A stretch of DNA of 11,105 bases, from NCBI GenBank assembly GCA_050872545.1, contig JBNMHA010000074.1, positions 1 to 11,105 on the forward strand. The letters run 5' to 3'. The translations under genes and the position numbers were made by a program. Position 1 is the stretch's first letter. The number at the start of each line of letters is the position of its first letter. Shown here one piece after another: positions 6,125 through 11,105 of this stretch. Below the pieces are notes generated by a model. That model made no database searches. It had not been told where the DNA came from and saw only the letters and a list, made by a program, of their open reading frames with translations. This DNA comes from RGIG8597 sp050872545. Its GTDB lineage: Bacteria; Spirochaetota; GWE2-31-10.

Positions 6125-6819
6125 ACATGATTCCTTAACGGTGCAGTTTTCACACCGACTACAATATTATAATGTTCCTCTATTTCTTCATTTGATGTTA
6201 AATGCAGTGCAGCTTTTAAATTTTCAATGCTTTCTTTTATTTCGCCTTTTTTATAAAGTCCCCAGCCCAATGAATCAAGATAAGCCGGGTTTTCAGGCTT
6301 CATGCGCACAACTTCACGCAGAACTTCCACACCTTTTTCCGCATCAATATCTAAATCGCAAAGCAGAAATCCGTATGTATTTTTCGCATTTAAATTATAA
6401 GGATCTGCTTTATGAGCTTTAAAAGCTTCATCCAACGCATTTTCATAGTCTTCCAATTTGTAGTAAACAGATGCAAGCGCAGCATGAGCCTGCACTGGTT
6501 CAAAGTTAGCTTTCAGCAATTTTTGAAATTCCGACTTAGCACGTTCCCATTCTTCTGTTCGATAATAAATCACGCCCAAAAGCATTCTGCATTGGTGTGT
6601 AAAAATAAAGTTGACACTCATATCAACAATAGATTTCAGATAAACTACAGCTTTAATGTAATTTTCTTCCCTCATATAAATAAGACCGAGATAATAATTT
6701 GCTTCCGGATTACCGGGATCCCAATCAAGCACGTCATTAAAAAATAATTTGCTTTCTTCGTAAGACTTACGGTTGAAACTTAAAATACCTTCCCATAACT
6801 TTTCCTGAATCTCATTCAT
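6121..6819 (-). CDS. TPR-repeat protein
   Basis: A 232-residue protein made largely of tetratricopeptide repeats. Recognisable units include YEESKLFFNDVLDWDPGNPE, NYYLGLIYMREENYIKAVVY, AALASVYYKLEDYENALDEA and YLDSLGWGLYKKGEIKESIE. No signal peptide or membrane segment is seen, so it is probably cytoplasmic and a protein-protein adaptor. I chose ATG at 6817-6819 because GGGAGGGG lies four bases upstream, between the kinase stop and this codon. An earlier ATG at 6835-6837 would overlap the kinase gene by eight bases and lacks such a site. The stop overlaps the start of the NHL gene by four bases (ATGA), so translational coupling is likely. It may link the kinase to the secreted partner, but nothing in the sequence proves it. 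Confidence 0.85.
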   Translation of the reverse strand: MNEIQEKLWEGILSFNRKSYEESKLFFNDVLDWDPGNPEANYYLGLIYMREENYIKAVVYLKSIVDMSVNFIFTHQCRMLLGVIYYRTEEWERAKSEFQKLLKANFEPVQAHAALASVYYKLEDYENALDEAFKAHKADPYNLNAKNTYGFLLCDLDIDAEKGVEVLREVVRMKPENPAYLDSLGWGLYKKGEIKESIENLKAALHLTSNEEIEEHYNIVVGVKTAPLRNHV

Positions 6820-6829
6820 GTTCCCCTCC

Positions 6830-8035
6830 CTAAACATTTTTGCTCTTAGGCAAAGAAATATTCATTTCTGTACCCTCGCCGACTTTACTTTTAACAGAAA
6901 TATTTCCGCCATGCTTTTCTACCAAACTTTTTACTATGGACATTCCTAAGCCCGTTCCGTTACTTTTTCCGGAAACAAAAGGTTCAAAAATCTTATTAGC
7001 AATCTCATCGGGAATTCCGCAGCCTGAATCTTTTATTTTCCACAGAATAAAATCATCATCTTTATTTTCCAAAGTAATCTGAATTGTTCCGTCGTTTCCG
7101 ATTGCTTCCATAGCGTTATTTATAAGATTAAAAAATACTCGCTGCATTTTAAATTTATCGATAGATAAAAATATTTTTTCATCTATTGGTTCTATTTTTA
7201 TTTGAATATTATTTTTTTCTGCCTGTCCCAAAACATTTTCCGTAAGTTCAAGCAGATAATTGTAAAAATCGACTTCTTCCGTCTCCAAACTTACATCACC
7301 TCTGGCAAAATCCAGAAGCTCCGTCGTCATAGTGACTAACCTGTCGACTTCATTCATAATGATACAAGTACCACGCAGCAATGAATCGCTGACTCCTTCT
7401 ACATTACGCAGTTTTCTTTCTATTAATTCAGCGTAAGCTCTTATATTTGTAAGCGGGTTTTTTATGTCATGGACAATAATAGACGCAAATTTTCCGATAA
7501 CAGACAATTTTTCTGCATTCAGTAATTCTTCCTGCGCATTCTGCAGCTTCTGATACGCACATTCAAGTTCTTTGTTACGTTCTTCTAAACTCGCCACATA
7601 ACGTGAGTTAGCCTCTCTAACCGTTGCGCTGATTCTTATAGCTACAGAATATGCCAAACACGGATACGTCTTGCACATTTCGGCAAATTCTTCTTTTTTC
7701 AATCTCAAGACACAAACAGACGGACTTTTAGCTCTTATTGTTGCACTTCGCGGCAATTCATCAATAATTGACATTTCACCAAAGAAATCGCCGCTTCCCT
7801 TTTCTGTAAGAAATTCTTCATTTGAAGTTAAATCTTTACTTAGTTTCAATACATCTACAGTTCCGGATACTATAATGTACAAAGCGTCGGCGTTTGTATT
7901 TTCCAAAAAAATTATTTGTCCTGCATGATATTCCTGAACTGAAAATTTATCTGCAATCTCATCAAATGCATCACTAGGAATTCCTTTGAACAAAGTAATT
8001 CCTTTCAAAAAGACTGCAATTTCATCTTTATTCAT
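6830..8035 (-). CDS. Cyclic-nucleotide-binding-domain sensor histidine kinase
   Basis: A 401-residue soluble kinase. Residues about 10-130 are a cNMP/CRP-type beta-roll with the phosphate-binding cassette FFGEMSIIDELPRSATIRA (84-102), including the Glu and Arg that contact the cyclic phosphate, so true ligand binding is plausible. A coiled coil spans about 145-177. The HisKA H-box is IIVHDIKNP with phospho-acceptor H189. HATPase motifs are the N box (NLINNAMEA, 303-311), G1 (DSGCGIP, 336-342) and G2 (GTGLGM, 360-365), all intact. There are no membrane segments, so the input is cytoplasmic. No response regulator is encoded in the window, so it is an orphan here. GGGGAG (8047-8052) precedes the ATG by 11 bases. 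It heads a three-gene operon with the TPR and NHL proteins. Confidence 0.92.
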   Translation of the reverse strand: MNKDEIAVFLKGITLFKGIPSDAFDEIADKFSVQEYHAGQIIFLENTNADALYIIVSGTVDVLKLSKDLTSNEEFLTEKGSGDFFGEMSIIDELPRSATIRAKSPSVCVLRLKKEEFAEMCKTYPCLAYSVAIRISATVREANSRYVASLEERNKELECAYQKLQNAQEELLNAEKLSVIGKFASIIVHDIKNPLTNIRAYAELIERKLRNVEGVSDSLLRGTCIIMNEVDRLVTMTTELLDFARGDVSLETEEVDFYNYLLELTENVLGQAEKNNIQIKIEPIDEKIFLSIDKFKMQRVFFNLINNAMEAIGNDGTIQITLENKDDDFILWKIKDSGCGIPDEIANKIFEPFVSGKSNGTGLGMSIVKSLVEKHGGNISVKSKVGEGTEMNISLPKSKNV

Positions 8036-8073
8036 ATTTTTTATATCTCCCCGCCTGATAAAGATAAAAGGTC

Positions 8074-8102
8074 AATATATAATCTTATAATTTACTTTGC
8101 AA
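8074..8102 (-). promoter_or_regulatory. Candidate promoter of the kinase operon
   Basis: On the minus strand, TTGCAA (8097-8102) and TATATT (8074-8079) are 17 bases apart, about 40 bases upstream of the kinase start. The -10 matches five of six consensus positions; the -35 matches four. AT-rich surroundings make chance matches common. Confidence 0.35.
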
Positions 8103-8239
8103 GTACACGACTTATTTTCTTCTAATAAAAAAAACTTTTTCTGTCAAAATCAGCAGCTTTCTTACCATATAAATATAATTTTTCCCAAACTTACATTCTG
8201 TTTTGCAGATAAAAAAATTATTTTTTTTATTTTTTTCAC

Positions 8240-8267
8240 TAAAGATTTTTATACCCTTCCCCGAAAA
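8240..8267 (+). promoter_or_regulatory. Sigma-28 (FliA)-like promoter of flaB
   Basis: TAAAGATT begins at 8240 and CCCGAAAA lies at 8260-8267. These match the motility sigma consensus TAAA / GCCGATAA at four of four and six of eight positions. The spacer is 16 rather than the usual 15 bases. The start site would fall near 8274, just upstream of the leader hairpin. A long T-rich tract precedes it. Confidence 0.5.
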
Positions 8268-8282
8268 ATACTGTGAGGCACA

Positions 8283-8302
8283 CGGAAACAAGGATGTTTC
8301 CG
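8283..8302 (+). promoter_or_regulatory. CsrA-site-like hairpin in the flaB leader
   Basis: CGGAAACA and TGTTTCCG form a perfect 8-bp stem around an AGGA tetraloop. The segment AAACAAGGATGT matches the CsrA SELEX consensus RUACARGGAUGU at 11 of 12 positions, with GGA in the loop as CsrA prefers. The flaB Shine-Dalgarno about 30 bases downstream (AAGGAGGA) offers further GGA motifs. Flagellin repression by CsrA through two leader sites is established for Bacillus hag and reported for Borrelia flaB; its operation here is inferred. Confidence 0.6.
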
Positions 8303-8335
8303 ATATTAATTAACAAAGAATCAAGGAGGATTCAA

Positions 8336-9208
8336 ATGGTTATTAATCACAATTTAAGTGCAATGTTTGCACAAAGAACGACAACTTTCAACAACAAAGC
8401 GCTGAACAACAACTTGGCAAAAGTAAGTTCAGGAATGAGAATTAACAAAGCTGGGGACGATGCTTCCGGATTAGCAGTTTCTGAAAAAATGAGAAGCCAA
8501 ATCCGTGGTTTGCAAAGAGCTGAAAAAAATGCTGAAGACGGTATTTCTTTCATCCAAACTGCAGAAGGTTACTTACAGGAAACTCAGGATCTCGTTCAAA
8601 GAATCAGAGAATTGGCTGTACAGGCTTCCAACGGTATTTACTCTACTGAAGACAGAATGTATATCCAAATCGAAGTTAGCCAGTTAATTGATGAAATCGA
8701 CAGAATTGCATCTCACGCACAGTTCAACGGAATGACACTTATGACTGGTCGTTTCGCAAGACAAGATGCTCTTAATTCTGTTACAGGTTCAATGTGGTTC
8801 CACATCGGAGCTAACATGGATCAGAGAGAAAGAGTGTACATTGGTACAATGAACAGCCAGGGACTTAAATTAAAAAATGCTTCTGGTTTGCCACATGCTG
8901 CAACTTTCATTTCTCTTTCAACTCCGGACAGCGCAAATGCTGCTATCGGAACGCTTGATGAAGCTGTTAAAATTATTAACAAACAACGTGCCGACTTGGG
9001 TGGATACCAGAACAGACTGGAACACGCTACTAGAGGTTTGGCTGTGGGTGCTGAAAACTTACAGAGTGCTGAATCTATTATCAGAGATACTGATATGGCA
9101 AATGAAATGGTTGACTACACAAAGAACAACATTCTTGTTCAGTCTTCTATGTCTATGCTGGCTCAGGCAAACCAAAAAACTCAAGCTGTTATGAGATTGT
9201 TGAATTAA
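8336..9208 (+). CDS. flaB: Flagellin FlaB, periplasmic flagellar filament core protein
   Basis: A 290-residue flagellin with the spirochaete FlaB N-terminus MVINHNLSAMFAQRTTTFNN. The conserved D0/D1 N-terminal block runs to about residue 140, including INKAGDDASGLAVSEKMRSQ and QRIRELAVQASNGIYSTEDR. A short middle follows, with no D2/D3 insertion. The C-terminal block is roughly 200-290, ending in ANQKTQAVMRLLN. Its length is close to that of other Treponema FlaBs and it has no signal peptide, as expected for export by the flagellar type III apparatus. ATG at 8336 was chosen over an upstream in-frame GTG (8273) because AAGGAGGA lies five bases before it and family members begin here. Which FlaB paralogue it is cannot be decided. 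It is monocistronic, with its own promoter and terminator. Confidence 0.95.
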   Translation: MVINHNLSAMFAQRTTTFNNKALNNNLAKVSSGMRINKAGDDASGLAVSEKMRSQIRGLQRAEKNAEDGISFIQTAEGYLQETQDLVQRIRELAVQASNGIYSTEDRMYIQIEVSQLIDEIDRIASHAQFNGMTLMTGRFARQDALNSVTGSMWFHIGANMDQRERVYIGTMNSQGLKLKNASGLPHAATFISLSTPDSANAAIGTLDEAVKIINKQRADLGGYQNRLEHATRGLAVGAENLQSAESIIRDTDMANEMVDYTKNNILVQSSMSMLAQANQKTQAVMRLLN

Positions 9209-9234
9209 TTTTTAAATCTCGTAATCACCAGGGG

Positions 9235-9271
9235 AAAATCCTCCTGCATTCGCTGCAGGGGGATTTTTTTT
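9235..9271 (+). terminator. Intrinsic terminator of flaB
   Basis: AAAATCCTCCTGCA (9235-9248) pairs with TGCAGGGGGATTTT (9254-9267), with one T-G wobble, around a TTCGC loop. A run of eight T (9264-9271) follows. This is a strong, canonical Rho-independent terminator 26 bases after the stop. Confidence 0.9.
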
Positions 9272-9285
9272 GTCAATTCATCAAT

Positions 9286-9314
9286 TTGACATTTCGTACA
9301 ATTTCAAGTATATA
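9286..9314 (+). promoter_or_regulatory. Sigma-70 promoter of the clpP-type gene
   Basis: A perfect TTGACA (9286-9291) is followed after 17 bases by TATATA (9309-9314), four of six -10 matches. It is located between the flaB terminator and the protease ATG, leaving a leader of about 30 nt. Confidence 0.5.
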
Positions 9315-9349
9315 CATCGTAAATTTTGAAATCCTCGGAGACATTTTAC

Positions 9350-9964
9350 ATGACTTATTCCTTTATAAATGATTGCGATAAAGAAGAAAAAAAAGACTCC
9401 AACGCAACAGATTCTTTTATCGAAAAAAAACTGCTTGAAGAAAGAAAAATCATAATATCCGGCAGCGTAGATTCTCAACTTGCCGAAAAAACTATCAAAA
9501 CTTTATTTCTGCTTGATGCGATTGATAATGAGAAACCGATAACTGTGATAATAAATTCTCCCGGAGGTGAAGTTTTTTCGGGATTTGCAATATACGACAT
9601 TATGAAAGCTATAAAAGCTCCGGTTTTTACGCTTGTAACTGGTTTTGCCGCAAGCATGGGTTCTATTATAATGCTTGGTTCCGAAAAAGGCAGACGATAT
9701 GCTACCAGAAATTCCAAAGTGCTTATCCACCAGCCGCTTATCAGCGGAATGTTCCAAGGTCGGGCAATGGAAATTGAAATACAAGCAAAAGAAATAACCG
9801 AAACAAAAGAACGTATTATAAATCTCTACGTTGAAGAAACCGGACAAGACCGCGAGAAAATCGCAAAAGACATAGAACTTGATTATTGGATGACTGCCGA
9901 AGAAGCATTGGAATACGGCTTAATCGACAAAATAATCACTAAAATGGATGAAGTTACATTATAA
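9350..9964 (+). CDS. clpP: ClpP-family ATP-dependent protease proteolytic subunit
   Basis: A 204-residue S14 serine peptidase that normally forms a barrel of two heptamers fed by ClpX or ClpA/C unfoldases. The catalytic triad is intact: S102 in GFAASMGS, H127 in LIHQP and D178 in ELDYWMTAEEA. The oxyanion/strand motif INSPGGEVFSG (69-79) and the QGRAMEIEIQAKEI helix are typical. The first 30 residues are acidic and lysine-rich (NDCDKEEKKDSNATD) and differ from the usual ClpP N-terminal loop, so it may be a second paralogue rather than the housekeeping subunit. ATG at 9350 has GGAG nine bases upstream; an in-frame TTG at 9326 does not. No clpX or tig is adjacent, unlike the common arrangement. 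It has its own promoter and terminator. Confidence 0.9.
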   Translation: MTYSFINDCDKEEKKDSNATDSFIEKKLLEERKIIISGSVDSQLAEKTIKTLFLLDAIDNEKPITVIINSPGGEVFSGFAIYDIMKAIKAPVFTLVTGFAASMGSIIMLGSEKGRRYATRNSKVLIHQPLISGMFQGRAMEIEIQAKEITETKERIINLYVEETGQDREKIAKDIELDYWMTAEEALEYGLIDKIITKMDEVTL

Positions 9965-9973
9965 AACTACAAA

Positions 9974-9999
9974 GTGTACCTAAACGGTACGCTTTTTTT
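9974..9999 (+). terminator. Intrinsic terminator after clpP
   Basis: GTGTACC (9974-9980) pairs with GGTACGC (9986-9992), with one T-G wobble, over a TAAAC loop. Seven T (9993-9999) follow. It lies nine bases after the stop codon and just before the sirtuin Shine-Dalgarno. Confidence 0.85.
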
Positions 10000-10028
10000 A
10001 TGCCAATTTAGAAAAACAAGGAGCAATT

Positions 10029-10790
10029 ATGGATAACTTAGAAAAAATATGCAGTTTAATCGATAACTCTCAAAAGATTGTTATTCTCACTGGAGCAGGA
10101 ATCAGCACAAGCTGTGGCATTCCCGACTTCAGAGGTCCTACAGGAATATATAGTTATGTGGGAAAAAAATATAATCTCCCCTACCCTGAAGCGGTTTTTG
10201 ATATTGATTACTTTTACCAAAGACCACAGCCGTTTTTCGATTTCTCGAAAGAAATATTTATAAACAAGCCGCAGCCGTCATTTGCACATAAATTTATCGC
10301 CGCACTGGAAAACAAAGCAAACAAACTAAACTTACTCGTAACTCAAAACATTGACATGCTTCACGAGCTTGCCGGCAATAAAAAAATGATAGCCTGCCAC
10401 GGAACATATCACACAGCGCACTGCACAAAGTGTGAAAAAAAATATACGCTTGATCAATACGAGACAAAATTGAAGAACGGAGAAATTATTAATTGCGAAT
10501 GCGGTTCTATCGTCAAGCCGGATATTGTATTTTTCGGAGAATCTTTGCCAGCTTCATTTATTGATTTTCTGGATAATCCGACACCTACCGATTTGGTAAT
10601 GGCAATAGGAACATCACTTACCGTACAGCCTGCATGTCTACTTCCTATGGCTGTTAAGCGAAAATATGATGTACCGATGATACTGATAAACAAAGATTCT
10701 ACTCCATACGACAAAGCTTTCGACTATATAATCAACGACGACATTGACAATACATTCCAAGAAATAAACGAACGTTTGAAACTTGTGTAA
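10029..10790 (+). CDS. NAD-dependent protein deacylase, SIR2/CobB family
   Basis: A 253-residue sirtuin removing acyl groups from lysines with NAD consumption, giving O-acyl-ADP-ribose and nicotinamide. The Rossmann motif GAGIS (22-26) and the cofactor loop GIPDFRG (30-36) are intact, as is TQNID (105-109). Catalytic H124 is in CHGTYH. A structural zinc site is formed by C132-x2-C135 and C156-x1-C158; the second pair is CEC instead of the usual Cx2-4C, an unusually tight spacing. The VKPDIVFFGE and GTSLTVQPA motifs complete the NAD and peptide sites. No Tyr/Arg desuccinylase pair stands out, so acyl preference is open. AAGGAG (10018-10023) sets the start. A terminator precedes it, but I saw no strong promoter, so read-through from clpP may contribute. 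Confidence 0.93.
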   Translation: MDNLEKICSLIDNSQKIVILTGAGISTSCGIPDFRGPTGIYSYVGKKYNLPYPEAVFDIDYFYQRPQPFFDFSKEIFINKPQPSFAHKFIAALENKANKLNLLVTQNIDMLHELAGNKKMIACHGTYHTAHCTKCEKKYTLDQYETKLKNGEIINCECGSIVKPDIVFFGESLPASFIDFLDNPTPTDLVMAIGTSLTVQPACLLPMAVKRKYDVPMILINKDSTPYDKAFDYIINDDIDNTFQEINERLKLV

Positions 10791-10803
10791 CTCAAACAAA
10801 AAA

Positions 10804-10836
10804 AGCGGGGAACTTTACGCTCCCCGCTCGTTTTTT
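10804..10836 (+). terminator. Intrinsic terminator after the sirtuin gene
   Basis: AGCGGGGA (10804-10811) pairs perfectly with TCCCCGCT (10821-10828) around a 9-nt loop, followed by six T (10831-10836). It starts 14 bases after the stop. The upstream A-run would let it also work for minus-strand transcripts. Confidence 0.9.
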
Positions 10837-10864
10837 CCGATGTCATTGCCTCGCTTCATTTTAT

Positions 10865-10952
10865 TGTCATTCCCGTGCAAGTACGCCGAAAGGCGGTCGC
10901 AGACACGGGAATCTCTACACATGAGATCCTCCGGTCAAGCCGGAGGATGACA
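10865..10952. repeat. Palindromic dispersed repeat with TGTCAT / ATGACA ends
   Basis: The ends TGTCAT(T)CC and GGATGACA are inverted. ATTCCCGTG (10869-10877) pairs perfectly with CACGGGAAT (10904-10912) and encloses CGCC-GAAA-GGCG, a GNRA tetraloop hairpin. A second perfect hairpin joins ATCCTCCGG (10926-10934) to CCGGAGGAT (10940-10948). It resembles the intergenic palindromic repeats with TGTCATTCC...GGATGACA termini seen scattered in many bacterial genomes. It is non-coding. Confidence 0.6.
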
Positions 10953-10956
10953 AAAT

Positions 10957-11105
10957 CACAAACCACCCGTCAAACGGGTGGTTTGCACTTAGCCTATAAG
11001 GCTAGGTTCTCAAGCTGAAACTTAAGTCCCATGCTTTCACATTCGTTCAAGCCTATTGCTTATTGTCGCTCGCAGGCTCTTGAAGAGCCGTTTGTACTAC
11101 TTGCC
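10957..11105 (-). mobile_element. Probable end of an IS200/IS605-type element, cut by the window edge
   Basis: A perfect 12-bp hairpin with a three-base CAA loop (10959-10985) resembles the subterminal palindrome recognised by Y1 transposases. It is followed by a 6-bp hairpin, TAGCCT-ATA-AGGCTA (10990-11004), and a structured non-coding stretch. Read on the minus strand, this stretch follows short frames that stop at 11053-11062, as a tnpB 3' end and its overlapping guide RNA (omega RNA) would. The exact element boundary and cleavage tetranucleotide were not determined. Confidence 0.45.
11053..11103 (-). CDS. Possible C-terminal end of TnpB (partial)
   Basis: Only 16 codons and a TAG are visible before the window edge. 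The translation VVQTALQEPASDNKQ resembles the variable tails of IS605-type TnpB proteins. A second open frame (stop at 11060-11062, giving STNGSSRACERQ) is equally short, so the frame is undecided. The call rests mainly on the adjacent transposon-end hairpins. Confidence 0.25.
   Translation of the reverse strand, partial: QVVQTALQEPASDNKQ

Noticed and set aside
6141..6747. Plus-strand open frames opposite the TPR gene
   Set aside because: Antisense of clear TPR coding sequence; no ribosome binding sites and no domain content.
8205..8239. A/T homopolymer tract as an intrinsic terminator
   Set aside because: It lies between divergent genes with no transcript to terminate and has no GC-containing stem; more likely promoter-upstream AT-rich DNA.
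8273..8335. Upstream GTG start adding 21 residues to FlaB
   Set aside because: The added residues are absent from FlaB proteins, no Shine-Dalgarno precedes the GTG, and the segment forms the leader hairpin instead.
9281..9847. Antisense frames over clpP
   Set aside because: They lie opposite an intact catalytic-triad protease gene and lack start signals.
10865..10985. Possible CRISPR array from the closely spaced palindromes
   Set aside because: The palindromes differ from each other in sequence, and there is no constant repeat/spacer periodicity.

Overview
The window looks like chromosomal DNA of a spirochaete, most likely a Treponema outside the pallidum group. The strongest evidence is a short FlaB-type periplasmic flagellin core protein (8336-9208). 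An AT-rich genome, a cyclic-nucleotide-domain histidine kinase and a secreted TPR/NHL-propeller protein fit that assignment. Genus level is an inference, because no rRNA gene body lies inside the window.

Left edge (1-370): no intact gene. On the minus strand there is an rRNA-style promoter (AT-rich upstream tract, TTGACA-N17-TAGAAA) followed by a boxA-like site, pointing off the left edge. A possible gene remnant lies at 207-356.

Region 374-3912 is the accessory part and the most interesting. A divergent XRE-type regulator (374-673) faces a near-consensus promoter that drives a 46-residue, three-cysteine peptide (832-972). I read this peptide as an unannotated RiPP precursor. Its N-terminus carries the Y-x-x-P-x-L signature that lasso-peptide leaders use to bind RRE domains. 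After an attenuator-like hairpin come a small P-loop protein (1053-1538) and a 489-residue enzyme with an N-terminal PqqD-like RRE, a radical SAM core and a SPASM domain (1568-3037). A 113-bp inverted-repeat element then separates these from an amidohydrolase-superfamily protein (3181-3912). Together they resemble a compact radical-SAM RiPP locus in which the peptide is the substrate, the RRE captures its leader and the radical SAM enzyme installs a cross-link. The roles of the P-loop protein and the hydrolase are unknown.

Region 4061-8035 is a three-gene minus-strand operon: a cNMP-binding/histidine-kinase fusion, a TPR protein, and a secreted TPR/NHL/VWA-like protein. Start codons and stops are tightly coupled.

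Region 8240-9271 is flaB with a sigma-28-like promoter, a 5' hairpin presenting a near-consensus CsrA site, a second GGA in the Shine-Dalgarno, and a strong terminator. Next come a ClpP-type protease (9350-9964) and a Zn-binding SIR2-family deacylase (10029-10790), each with its own terminator. The right edge (10853-11105) is gene-poor. It holds a palindromic dispersed repeat and what looks like the end of an IS200/IS605-type element.
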